In this document: positions 1 to 8,414 of the stretch, piece after piece
How positions within the stretch are numbered: the first letter of the stretch is position 1
How the letters are laid out: each line of letters opens with the position of its first letter
Source of the DNA: Flavobacterium algicola
GTDB taxonomy: Bacteria > Bacteroidota > Bacteroidia > Flavobacteriales > Flavobacteriaceae
NCBI RefSeq assembly: GCF_022399565.1
Contig: NZ_JAJTUT010000002.1
Coordinates: forward strand, 682,001-746,000
Direction of reading: 5' to 3'
DNA: 64,000 bases
The notes under the pieces: model-generated
Database searches by the model: none
Seen by the model: only the letters and a program-made list of their open reading frames with translations
Told to the model about the DNA's origin: nothing
Position numbers and translations under genes: made by a program

Positions 1-408
1 TTAGCAGTACTCAAGTCAGAAATTGAGTCGTATCAAAACGAAAGCTGTATTTGGATTACCAGTGATAACATTGCTAATTCTGCTGGAAATTTAACCTTAC
101 ACATATTGGGCAACTTAAACACCTATATTGGTGGCATTTTGGGTAATTCTGGTTATGTTCGTAATCGAGAATTAGAATTTTCCACCAAATATATTCCGAC
201 TGATAAATTGCTTGAAATGATTGATTCGACTGTAATTATAATCAATCAAACATTGAATAGCTTAGATCTAACAACTCTACAAGAAGAATTTCCCATCTTA
301 GTTTTAAAAGAGAAAACGTCTACAGAATATTTGTTGATTCATTTAACCACACACCTCACCTACCATTTAGGACAGATTAATTACCACCGAAGATTGTTGG
401 ATATTTAA
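1..408 (+). CDS. DinB-like protein, 3' part
   Basis: The reading frame is open from the first base of the window, so the start lies upstream; 135 codons are visible. The protein is helical, with spaced histidines near the left edge (LTLHILGNLN) and near the C-terminus (LIHLTTHLTYHLGQINYHR). That pattern fits the metal-binding helices of the DinB/YfiT-like four-helix-bundle superfamily. Members of this superfamily are often stress-related or thiol-transferase-like enzymes, but the substrate of this one cannot be read from sequence. It ends 65 bp before the next gene on the same strand with no clear terminator between them. Family assignment is fairly likely; function is unknown. Confidence 0.6.
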   Translation, partial: LAVLKSEIESYQNESCIWITSDNIANSAGNLTLHILGNLNTYIGGILGNSGYVRNRELEFSTKYIPTDKLLEMIDSTVIIINQTLNSLDLTTLQEEFPILVLKEKTSTEYLLIHLTTHLTYHLGQINYHRRLLDI

Positions 409-473
409 TAATTTATTATTGGGAAATAATTAACAAACGAGTATCTTGCGCCTGTTTAAATAAAAAATTGATA

Positions 474-2216
474 ATGAAAAAAGTAATGCACAAGAAATTA
501 AATGAACTTCAAGCCACTGCTATTTGTGGAAATGATATTAGTTCTTCTTGCTTATACGTATCGGCGCTTACTATAATGTATGCAGGTCAATATGCGTGGA
601 TTTCTCTATTATTTGTGGCGGTAGTGTTATTCTTGTTTAGAAAAATATACGGGGAAGTTGTTGGCGCTCTACCTTTAAATGGTGGTGCATATAACGTACT
701 TCTTAATACATCTTCAAAAAGATTAGCTTCTATTGCAGCTACTTTAACGGTACTGTCTTATATGGCTACGGCAGTAATATCTGCTTCAGAAGGAATGCAT
801 TATTTGCATAATATTGCTCCTGGCATAAATATCACCATTGCAACGATTATTATTTTACTAATTTTTACAGGATTGGCCATTATCGGAATTGGTGAATCTG
901 CAATCGTAGCGGTAGTTATTTTTATAACCCATTTGAGTACACTAACATTACTGGTTATCGCTTCTGTATTTTTTATATTTATGAACGGTTTTGATGTTTT
1001 TGAAATGAATTGGAGCTTACCCATCAACTCTGGAACAATAATGAATGCTTTGTTTTTAGGATTTTCGGCAGCTATGTTGGGAATCTCAGGTTTTGAAAGT
1101 TCTGCAAATTTTGTCGAAGAGCAAGAAGTGGGTGTTTTTCCAAAAACATTACGTAATATGTGGGCAATCGTTAGTTTCTTTAACCCTGTAATAGCCTTGC
1201 TACTTATTTGTATAATTCCGCTAGCGCAAGTTGGAGACCATCAAGAATCTCTTTTAGCGCACTTAGGAGCTACTACAGGTGGATCATGGTTGGCCTATTT
1301 GATATCAATTGATGCTGTATTAGTACTGTGTGGTGCGGTATTAACATCATTTGTTGGGGTTTCAGGATTATTAAGTCGTATGACTTTGGACAGAATTTTA
1401 CCAAACTACTTCTTAAAACAAAACAGTAGAGGATCAAATTACCGAATAATTATTAGCTTTCTTATCCTTTGTATTTCTGTATTACTGGTTACCAAAGGAG
1501 ATATTGTTGCACTTGCGGGTGTCTATACATTCTCATTTTTGGCGGTAATGGGGTTATTCGGAATAGGAAATTTATTATTGAAGTTTAAAAGAAGAAAATT
1601 ACCGAGACCAGAAAGAGCCCGCGGTATCGCTGTAGTGATTGCGGTAGCGTTAATTATCACGGCATTTGTTGGTAATATTAAACTTAATGTAAGTTCTTTT
1701 TATACGTTTCTGCAGTATTTGGTACCAGCTTTTGGATTTGTTGCAATAATGCTTAATCGTACATTGTTAATTCGTCTTCTTATCGAAGCGTTGGAATATT
1801 TTTACCAACCTTTACGCAAAATGGTCATTTTTAGTAATCGTTATTTACATAAAATGAATTTAAAGATAGAGTCACAAGAATTTGTATTTTTCACCAAAGG
1901 TGATGATGTAGCAATTATAAATAAAGTGATGCAGTATGTTCAAAATAATGAATCAACAAAAAAATTGAAAATTGTAAATATTAATAAAGACCATGAAAAT
2001 AACGATTTACTAATTTCTGATTTAAAAGTTTTAGACAGAGCTTATCCAGATATTGATATCGAATTCATTGAATTAGACGGTGTGTTTGGTCCAGAGATTA
2101 TAGACACCTTATCAAACCGTTGGAACATACCAAAAAACTTTATGTTTATTGGTTCTCCAGGTGATCGTTTCTCTTATAGAGTTTCTGAACTCGGTGGAGT
2201 TCGTTTAATAATGTAA
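474..2216 (+). CDS. APC-superfamily amino acid permease with soluble C-terminal domain
   Basis: This is an inner-membrane transporter of about 580 residues. The first ~430 residues are a series of hydrophobic segments consistent with about 12 transmembrane helices. Near the N-terminus are the glycine- and serine-rich GNDISSSCLY and the PLNGGAYNVLL motif, both typical of amino acid/polyamine permeases. From about residue 450 to the end there is a soluble domain with alternating beta-like and helical stretches, resembling a nucleotide-binding or universal-stress-type regulatory fold; that is inference. I prefer the ATG at 474 over a TTG two codons earlier. A strong hairpin terminator follows directly. 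The substrate is not determinable. Confidence 0.75.
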   Translation: MKKVMHKKLNELQATAICGNDISSSCLYVSALTIMYAGQYAWISLLFVAVVLFLFRKIYGEVVGALPLNGGAYNVLLNTSSKRLASIAATLTVLSYMATAVISASEGMHYLHNIAPGINITIATIIILLIFTGLAIIGIGESAIVAVVIFITHLSTLTLLVIASVFFIFMNGFDVFEMNWSLPINSGTIMNALFLGFSAAMLGISGFESSANFVEEQEVGVFPKTLRNMWAIVSFFNPVIALLLICIIPLAQVGDHQESLLAHLGATTGGSWLAYLISIDAVLVLCGAVLTSFVGVSGLLSRMTLDRILPNYFLKQNSRGSNYRIIISFLILCISVLLVTKGDIVALAGVYTFSFLAVMGLFGIGNLLLKFKRRKLPRPERARGIAVVIAVALIITAFVGNIKLNVSSFYTFLQYLVPAFGFVAIMLNRTLLIRLLIEALEYFYQPLRKMVIFSNRYLHKMNLKIESQEFVFFTKGDDVAIINKVMQYVQNNESTKKLKIVNINKDHENNDLLISDLKVLDRAYPDIDIEFIELDGVFGPEIIDTLSNRWNIPKNFMFIGSPGDRFSYRVSELGGVRLIM

Positions 2217-2239
2217 TTATTAGTTCACAAATTATATAG

Positions 2240-2282
2240 TGCCGCAGCTCAAATTCTTCAAATTTGAACTGCGGCATTTTTA
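2240..2282 (+). terminator. Rho-independent terminator after APC permease
   Basis: The arms TGCCGCAG and CTGCGGCA enclose a second paired segment (TCAAATT/AAATTTGA, with a bulge) around a CTTC loop, and a run of Ts follows. It lies 24 bp past the permease stop codon. Confidence 0.85.
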
Positions 2283-2392
2283 CCTTCTTAACAACAGAAC
2301 TTTCTTGGTTATACTTAAATTAGATAATTTAAAATTATACCTACCAAGATGTCAGGTTTACAATTCGCAACGACTAAAGAATAAATTTATCA

Positions 2393-3562
2393 ATGAAAAA
2401 AATATTAATTATAATCGTCTTAGCTCAATTTCTCTGCACTTCTCTCTGGTTTGCTGGAAACGCCATATTACCCGAACTAATTCAACAATTGGGGGTATCA
2501 AATGATTTTTTAGCGCATAGTACAAGTGCAATACAGCTTGGATTTATTTTAGGAACTTTAATTTATGCATTATTAGCAATAGCAGATCGATTCTCTCCTT
2601 CATTAGTATTTTTTATAAGTGCTCTTCTAGCTGCTATTTTTAATCTTGGTGTTAATTTACCAGGTCTTACTCCTGCACTTTTACTTTCTGTTCGTTTTTT
2701 AACTGGATTTTTCCTTGCAGGAATATATCCAATAGGTATAAAAATTGCTGCAGATTATTACCAAGAAGGTTTGGGAAAATCATTAGGATATTTAGTGGGT
2801 GCTCTGGTATTAGGTACCGCTTTTCCTCATTTCATAAAAAGTTTTACACTTGATTTACCTTGGCAATATGTTGCATATGCTACCTCCCTATTTTCAGTTA
2901 TAGGTGGGCTGTTATTATATATTTTAGTTCCTGACGGTCCCTTTCGATCTAAAGGAACTTCTTTCACATTAACAACAATATTTGATGCATTTGAAAATAA
3001 AGAATTAACTGCAGCTGCAATTGGTTATTTTGGTCATATGTGGGAGTTGTATGCTTTTTGGACATTTGTCCCGTTAATGATACAGAATTACTATAAAAAT
3101 CATCCCGAATTTAACGCTAATTTTTCTTTATTAAGTTTTTATATAATTGCCATCGGTAGCATAGCTTGCATTTTGAGTGGCTATTTTTCGAAGAAAGTTG
3201 GAACGAAAAAACTATCAAAAATTATATTAACAGTTTCAGCTATTTGTTGCCTTTTATCCCCTCTATTTTTAGAAATCGGTTCTGAAATTCTATTTCTTAC
3301 CTTTTTATTCTTTTGGTCCTTTGCCGTAATTGCAGATTCGCCACTTTTTTCGACTCTTATTGCACAAGAAGCACCGCAAGATAGTAAAGGGTCGATCATC
3401 ACGATTGTAAATTCTGTAGGTTTTCTTGTGACTATCGTAAGTATTCAGTTAATTAGTTATTTCGTTACAGCTAATAACGCTGTGTATCTCTTTATGGTAT
3501 TGGCTGTCGGCCCAGTGATTGGTTTGTTTTACCTCAATAAAAAAAGCATCCAACACTCTTAA
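2393..3562 (+). CDS. MFS transporter
   Basis: This is a 389-residue hydrophobic protein with about 12 predicted transmembrane segments, the size and layout of a major facilitator superfamily secondary transporter. A central soluble stretch around residues 180-210 (PDGPFRSKG and following) separates the two six-helix halves. The N-terminus (MKKILIIIVLAQFLCTSLWFAG) runs straight into the first helix. The ATG at 2393 is well placed. No substrate motif is recognisable. The last codons overlap a hairpin that serves as terminator for the convergent gene on the opposite strand. Confidence 0.75.
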   Translation: MKKILIIIVLAQFLCTSLWFAGNAILPELIQQLGVSNDFLAHSTSAIQLGFILGTLIYALLAIADRFSPSLVFFISALLAAIFNLGVNLPGLTPALLLSVRFLTGFFLAGIYPIGIKIAADYYQEGLGKSLGYLVGALVLGTAFPHFIKSFTLDLPWQYVAYATSLFSVIGGLLLYILVPDGPFRSKGTSFTLTTIFDAFENKELTAAAIGYFGHMWELYAFWTFVPLMIQNYYKNHPEFNANFSLLSFYIIAIGSIACILSGYFSKKVGTKKLSKIILTVSAICCLLSPLFLEIGSEILFLTFLFFWSFAVIADSPLFSTLIAQEAPQDSKGSIITIVNSVGFLVTIVSIQLISYFVTANNAVYLFMVLAVGPVIGLFYLNKKSIQHS

Positions 3563-3575
3563 AGTTTTGGATGCT
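3539..3575 (-). terminator. Terminator for the TauE/SafE gene, lying in the 3' end of the MFS gene
   Basis: The inverted repeat AGCATCCAA (3545-3553) / TTGGATGCT (3567-3575) is followed by seven Ts only when read on the minus strand. On the plus strand no T run follows. It therefore appears to stop transcription of the leftward gene, although it sits within the last codons of the rightward MFS gene. Confidence 0.7.
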
Positions 3576-3627
3576 AAGTAGGGTAATTATTTAATATGAT
3601 CATAGCACATTTTGAGAGTACTAACGG

Positions 3628-4398
3628 TTATTTATTCCAAAACACATCATAGGCAAAACGAATCAAAGTTCCGACTACAACTATTAAAAAAAAGATTCTG
3701 ATAAAACCATTTCCTTTATTTATTGCTAATTTGGCGCCCAACCATCCGCCTAATGCATTGCAAGCCGCCATTGGTAGCGCGATTACCCAAATGATTTTAC
3801 CCTTAATCATAAATAGGACTATTGAACCGAAATTGGTTGCTAGATTTACCATTTTGGCATTTGCTGAAGCTTGTAAAAAATCAAATCCCATCAAAGCTAT
3901 AAAGGCAACTACAAAAAAACTACCCGTACCAGGCCCAATAAAACCATCATACATGCCAACAATAAAACTAATTAGTGCAGCATTTATAAGTTGCTGACGC
4001 TTTGTTAAATTCTTCTCTATATGTTGTCCGAAATTTTTCTTTGCATAAGTATATATTGCTAGCAGTGATAATATAAAAAGAAGTAAAGGTTTCATAAAGT
4101 CATTGCTCATATAGGTCAATAGTGCTGACCCAGCAAACGCTGATGGAATCGCAATAATCATCATCATAAATAGCAAACGCCAATTCATTGTCACTTTTTT
4201 CAAGTATTGAAAAGCGGCAAATGAAGTGCCAGAAAATGCGGGGATTTTTAATGTCCCTATTACTGTAGAAACAGGTAAATTTGGTAATAAAATTAATCCA
4301 GCAGGGGTTTGAATGAGACCACCACCACCAACTATAGCATCGATAAAACCCGCTATAAATGCGGCGAAGCATAGCAGAGCAATTATATAATTTTCCAT
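3628..4398 (-). CDS. TauE/SafE (TSUP) family membrane permease
   Basis: This is a 256-residue polytopic membrane protein. The N-terminal helix carries the glycine-rich GFIDAIVGGGGLIQTP motif that characterises the sulfite exporter TauE/SafE family (YfcA type), and the internal repeat is visible as GMYDGFIGPGTGSFF near residue 150. Family members are proposed to move sulfur-containing or other small organic anions across the inner membrane; the substrate here is unknown. The gene is divergent from the next one. A CAAAAATA (TATTTTTG on the coding strand) promoter box lies about 28 bp upstream of the ATG at 4426-4433. Confidence 0.8.
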   Translation of the reverse strand: MENYIIALLCFAAFIAGFIDAIVGGGGLIQTPAGLILLPNLPVSTVIGTLKIPAFSGTSFAAFQYLKKVTMNWRLLFMMMIIAIPSAFAGSALLTYMSNDFMKPLLLFILSLLAIYTYAKKNFGQHIEKNLTKRQQLINAALISFIVGMYDGFIGPGTGSFFVVAFIALMGFDFLQASANAKMVNLATNFGSIVLFMIKGKIIWVIALPMAACNALGGWLGAKLAINKGNGFIRIFFLIVVVGTLIRFAYDVFWNK

Positions 4399-4479
4399 TA
4401 CAGTTTATTTGATTAAATAAGTTTTCAAAAATAACGTTTCAAAATTGATATAGCTAGATATATTCTATTCAAAAAAGTA

Positions 4480-4487
4480 TATTTTTG
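4480..4487 (+). promoter_or_regulatory. Putative Bacteroidota -7 promoter box (TATTTTTG)
   Basis: TATTTTTG matches the TAnnTTTG -7 consensus and lies 20 bp before the ATG at 4508. This would leave a leader of roughly 15 nt. No convincing TTG -33 box sits at the expected spacing. Confidence 0.5.
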
Positions 4488-4507
4488 TATTTAAACCTAT
4501 CACTACA

Positions 4508-5029
4508 ATGGACGCTACTTTTTTGCCGACACTACTTTCATATACTATACCCTCATTGATAACAGGAGCTGTTGCTTACTATTTATTCGATGCTCATTTT
4601 AAAGATCAACAAAATACGCGACATTGGCTACTTCAAAAGGAGAGTCAACCAGCAATCTTACCTTTACGCCTGCAAGCATATGAGCGAATGGTTTTATTTG
4701 CAGAACGCATCAATCCCACACAATTATTAGTTCGAGTAGCACCTATATCTACCGACAAAGTTGATTATCAAAATTATATAATTGCACAAATTGAACAAGA
4801 ATTTGAGCACAATTTGACGCAACAAATTTATATTTCGGCAAAATGCTGGTCGATCTTATTGACAGCCAAAAATGCAACTATACAAATGATTCGACTTGCT
4901 GCTCAAAAAAGTCAAGTAATTGATGCAGATACGCTACGTGCTTATGTTTTGAACGATTTGCTAGATAAACCTACCCCTAGCGCAACCGCTATTGCGTTTA
5001 TAAAAAATGAAGTAAGTGAAATGTGGTAG
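4508..5029 (+). CDS. Conserved flavobacterial protein with N-terminal membrane anchor
   Basis: This is a 173-residue protein of unknown function. Residues ~8-27 form one hydrophobic segment (LLSYTIPSLITGAVAYYLF). It is followed by a cytoplasmic-looking, mostly helical domain containing LRLQAYERMVLFAERINP, which resembles a family I remember in Flavobacteriia genomes, probably filed as DUF7935; the number is from memory and unchecked. No catalytic motif is seen. The stop codon is one base from the end of the convergent aminopeptidase gene, so the two genes meet tail to tail with no terminator between them. Confidence 0.65.
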   Translation: MDATFLPTLLSYTIPSLITGAVAYYLFDAHFKDQQNTRHWLLQKESQPAILPLRLQAYERMVLFAERINPTQLLVRVAPISTDKVDYQNYIIAQIEQEFEHNLTQQIYISAKCWSILLTAKNATIQMIRLAAQKSQVIDADTLRAYVLNDLLDKPTPSATAIAFIKNEVSEMW

Positions 5030-5030
5030 A

Positions 5031-7112
5031 CTAAAGCTCTTTTAAGAGTCTAGTCAATTGAAACTTTTCTGCTTCATTTAATGCTGGTAAAATATGCTCA
5101 AAGGAAGTTTTCATTGCTTCTTCTTTGAGCATTTTTCGTATTGTATCTCTTCCAAATTTAGAAAATTGCCACATATGATGTGTGGTAGCTTTAACCAAAT
5201 TGATAAGCACTTCATCATTTATAATCTTAAAACTTATTAATTTTTCTAATGCATTTTGTCTCGTAATGGCTTCGAATTGAGGACTGGAATATTGAATTAA
5301 TTCATCAACTAATGGTTTTTTATCTTGAATATAATCAGAAGTAGATAATGCTAAAGACAACCATAGTGTACGTAAATTGTAATCATTAAAACCCATCCAA
5401 TCCTTACTTTGCTCTAAGTAATTAATGCGTTCGGCTGGAAAATTTCTCCAAAGATTGAAGAGCGCTAGCTCTTGCATTTGATACGATTTATCATTGAGTA
5501 ATGACTCGTACTGAGTGCGAAATTCTTCAGTTATTTTTGGCGTTAAGGCAGCAGTATATTGTCGTAATTCTAAATCATTTGTACTCATTGCAGCCTCAAA
5601 TAGCGCTTGTTTATTTGACCAACTTTCTATTTTTAGTTGATTAATTATGGCTTTTTTTACCACTATCGAAACATCTGCAATTAAAATTTTTCTAAAAAAA
5701 TCTTCCTTTCTAGATAAGCTATCCAATTTCATTTCATCTACTTGAAATAAAAGTTGGATCATTTTATTTTTAAGTAATAAGTCATTGGCTTGTTGTGTAT
5801 TAAAAACATAGTCTTCAAGCCATACTTTACTAAAAAGTTGTAGGTCATAATCTGATACCTTTCTAATTTCTGTAAAGAAATCTTCTGTGGTTACGTTTTG
5901 AAATTGATGCTTTTTTAAATATGATTGTACTGCTTTATCAAATGCTTTCTCACCAATAGCATTTTCCAGTACAAAGAGTGCCCATGCTCCTTTTTGATAA
6001 AAACTTAAAGAACTTGCCTTTTCATTCAAAATCGGAATAGTATCAGTGCGTGATGCATATTTTATTTGCTGTGCTGATTCGTACATTTTGCCATAAAAAT
6101 AATCCTCTCCTTTTAATTCTTTTTCAGCCAAAAGAGCGTAGTAAGTAGCAAAACCTTCTTGCAGCCAATGATGTTTCCCGCTTTCTGCAGTTATCAAATC
6201 TCCAAACCATTGATGTGCTAGTTCGTGAGCGTTGACATTGGTATAACTCCTATCTGCAAAGCCAACTGTATCCACAACGTAGCGACTTGAGAAAATAGTT
6301 GCTGATGTATTCTCCATACCTGCATAAAGGAAATCTCTAACTGGAATTTGACGGTATACTTTCCAAGGGTACTTCACTCCTATTTTACTTTCGAGAAAGT
6401 AAAAAATTTTCTTAGAATCTCGGTAAGTAGTTTCGAATTTTGCACTGTCTAGTTTCTCAAGATACATTTCCATGGGAATATTGGATTTTGACACATCCTT
6501 ATATATTTTGTACTCACCAATTCCTAGCATTAATAGATAAGAACTCATAGGTTTCTGCATTTCATAAGTCCAAACCGTCTCTGATAAACCTTGCTTTTTT
6601 GACTCTAAAACACCATTCGAAGCTACTTCATATTTTTTATCGAAAGAAACTTCTATATTAAAAATTACTTTTTCATTTACATCATCAAAACTTGGGTACC
6701 AATTGCTTGTATAACGACCTTGCCCTTGTGTCCATATTTGCGAGGGAATTTGAGAGTCTCCTCCTGCTACAAAATCTCCAACAAAATACAAAGCTTGTTT
6801 TGGGACAGCTTTGTAATTAAACCTCAATTTATAATTACCTCTCTTAAAAGATGAAATTAATTGTAGTGCTTTAGAAGTGTTTTTAGTGGTTATTGCTTTA
6901 CCATTTAAAGTGACATCTTCAAAACTCATATTGACTGCATCAATAATAATAGTATCAACTGCCTTTAAAACTTTAAATTCGTAAACTACTTCACCAGAAA
7001 TTGACTTTTCTTGTGTATTGAGCATTAACTTACCACAAGACCTTATAAAGTCTACATTTTTAACTTGTTGTCCAATGGCTATGTAGGAGAGCAATAAGAA
7101 TAAATATTTCAT
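5031..7112 (-). CDS. M1 family zinc aminopeptidase, exported
   Basis: This protein of about 693 residues begins with a signal-peptide-like hydrophobic stretch (MKYLFLLLSYIAIG). The zinc site is complete: HELAH near residue 295, then exactly 18 residues, then the third ligand E in WLQEGF. An exopeptidase-type GMEN motif (AGMENTSATIF) precedes it. The C-terminal ~250 residues are helical and repeat-like. The family removes N-terminal residues from peptides, so a periplasmic or envelope role in peptide use is likely. An in-frame ATG lies nine codons earlier at 7139, but that codon falls inside the probable promoter box, so I start the gene at 7112. Confidence 0.85.
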   Translation of the reverse strand: MKYLFLLLSYIAIGQQVKNVDFIRSCGKLMLNTQEKSISGEVVYEFKVLKAVDTIIIDAVNMSFEDVTLNGKAITTKNTSKALQLISSFKRGNYKLRFNYKAVPKQALYFVGDFVAGGDSQIPSQIWTQGQGRYTSNWYPSFDDVNEKVIFNIEVSFDKKYEVASNGVLESKKQGLSETVWTYEMQKPMSSYLLMLGIGEYKIYKDVSKSNIPMEMYLEKLDSAKFETTYRDSKKIFYFLESKIGVKYPWKVYRQIPVRDFLYAGMENTSATIFSSRYVVDTVGFADRSYTNVNAHELAHQWFGDLITAESGKHHWLQEGFATYYALLAEKELKGEDYFYGKMYESAQQIKYASRTDTIPILNEKASSLSFYQKGAWALFVLENAIGEKAFDKAVQSYLKKHQFQNVTTEDFFTEIRKVSDYDLQLFSKVWLEDYVFNTQQANDLLLKNKMIQLLFQVDEMKLDSLSRKEDFFRKILIADVSIVVKKAIINQLKIESWSNKQALFEAAMSTNDLELRQYTAALTPKITEEFRTQYESLLNDKSYQMQELALFNLWRNFPAERINYLEQSKDWMGFNDYNLRTLWLSLALSTSDYIQDKKPLVDELIQYSSPQFEAITRQNALEKLISFKIINDEVLINLVKATTHHMWQFSKFGRDTIRKMLKEEAMKTSFEHILPALNEAEKFQLTRLLKEL

Positions 7113-7136
7113 GTATATATATAATTTTCTATCTGT

Positions 7137-7144
7137 CAAAGTTA
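7137..7144 (-). promoter_or_regulatory. Putative -7 promoter box (TAACTTTG) of the M1 aminopeptidase
   Basis: Read on the minus strand this is TAACTTTG, an exact TAnnTTTG match, 24 bp upstream of the ATG at 7112. It overlaps the alternative upstream ATG and so argues for the shorter protein. Confidence 0.55.
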
Positions 7145-7335
7145 CAAAAGGTTTGCTTATTACACCCTAGTCTGCATCTCCTTTTACAATCAGTTAGCGG
7201 CTATTGTATTGGCATTACTAATAATATGATGTATCTGTTAATTAGATTACCAATTTATCTTATACCTATATAATGTTTACAATAAATTTTAAACTTTTGT
7301 AAGTTTACAATTCACTAATTATAATTAAGATAGTA

Positions 7336-8064
7336 TTGAAAACAAAAGCATTGTTTAATTGGAGCAGCGGGAAAGATTCTGCCATAGCATTATACAAAAT
7401 ACTTCAGAACCCTGAAATTGAGATCAGTTGTTTATTGACTAGTGTTAACAAACAATTTCAACGTATCTCTATGCATGGCGTGAGGGTAGAATTACTTCAG
7501 CAACAAGCGAAGAGTATTGGTATACCTCTAGAGATAATGACGGTTCCAGAAATGCCTACTATGGAGGTGTATGAGTCAGTAATGAAGGAAACTTTGCTGA
7601 AATTAAAAGAAAACGGAATTACACATTCTATTTTTGGAGATATTTTTCTAGAAGATTTGCGTAGCTATCGCGAAGAAAAATTGGCATCCTTGAATATGAC
7701 GGCATTGTTCCCGTTATGGAAAAGAGATACAAATGATTTAATTAATGAATTTTTATCTTTAGGGTTTAAAACCATTGTCGTTTGCGTTAACGAAAAATAT
7801 CTCGATAAAAGTTTTGTGGGTCGCATAATAGACCACGATTTCATCAACGATCTGCCAGAAAATGTAGATGCCTGCGGCGAAAACGGCGAGTTTCACACCT
7901 TTACTTTCGATGGTCCAATCTTTTCAACACCAGTAAACTTCAAAATTGGTGAAATCGTTTATAGAAAATATGAAAAGCCTACAGCACAGAAAGCATCTAA
8001 TACTGCATGCAACACAGATGATTCAGCGTTTGAATTTGGGTTCTGGTATTGCGATTTAGAGTAA
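7336..8064 (+). CDS. Dph6-like PP-loop ATP pyrophosphatase
   Basis: This is a 242-residue N-type ATP pyrophosphatase. The PP-loop is near the N-terminus (WSSGKDSAIALY), and HSIFGDIFLEDLRSYRE near residue 97-113 and the conserved CGENGEFHTF motif near residue 180-189 match the archaeal/eukaryotic diphthine-ammonia ligase (Dph6) family. Bacteria lack diphthamide, so the bacterial members must adenylate and amidate, or otherwise activate, another substrate, which is not known to me. The start is TTG at 7336, since no ATG precedes the PP-loop in frame. The gene stands alone between spacers of 223 and 350 bp. Confidence 0.8.
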   Translation: MKTKALFNWSSGKDSAIALYKILQNPEIEISCLLTSVNKQFQRISMHGVRVELLQQQAKSIGIPLEIMTVPEMPTMEVYESVMKETLLKLKENGITHSIFGDIFLEDLRSYREEKLASLNMTALFPLWKRDTNDLINEFLSLGFKTIVVCVNEKYLDKSFVGRIIDHDFINDLPENVDACGENGEFHTFTFDGPIFSTPVNFKIGEIVYRKYEKPTAQKASNTACNTDDSAFEFGFWYCDLE

Positions 8065-8414
8065 TGGCGATTGCGGTTAATTTAGATATACCTCATTCAA
8101 TAAATTGGTTAAAACTCACAAAATATTTACAAAAAGTAATGTTTTAGGCAAATTATTCGTGAATAGTAATATTGATAAAAAAAATGTAAAAAGAAAAAAA
8201 AATGGCTATTTTGATTGATATCATCAACACTTTTATATCAAACGTATTTTTAACGTTATTAAATGTAAAACTTGCTGTAAGTAGACGTTTTATTAGAATA
8301 CATTATTCTTAAAAAAAGTTATTTCCGTTTCATATTTTTTGTACATTTATCAACGCATCGGCTATTAAGTTGATTTTATTTCACAAAACAATTAACAATT
8401 AAAACAATCATTTT
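8065..8414. other. 350-bp intergenic spacer upstream of ald
   Basis: This is A+T-rich and non-coding as far as I can see. It holds no strong terminator hairpin for the gene on its left. A 36-codon ATG frame (8202-8312, hydrophobic, no homology recognised) is present, but I do not call it a gene. The segment just before ald contains a T-rich stretch ending TTTTTTG at about 8335-8341 that may be part of the promoter, though it does not match TAnnTTTG exactly. Confidence 0.5.

Noticed and set aside
2239..2505. 88-codon frame across the terminator and MFS start
   Set aside because: It reads through a strong terminator hairpin and overlaps the MFS gene in another frame; the peptide has no coherent features.
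8202..8312. 36-codon hydrophobic frame upstream of ald
   Set aside because: No ribosome-binding or promoter evidence specific to it, no recognised family, and length is within chance expectation for this base composition. Kept only as a low-interest note.
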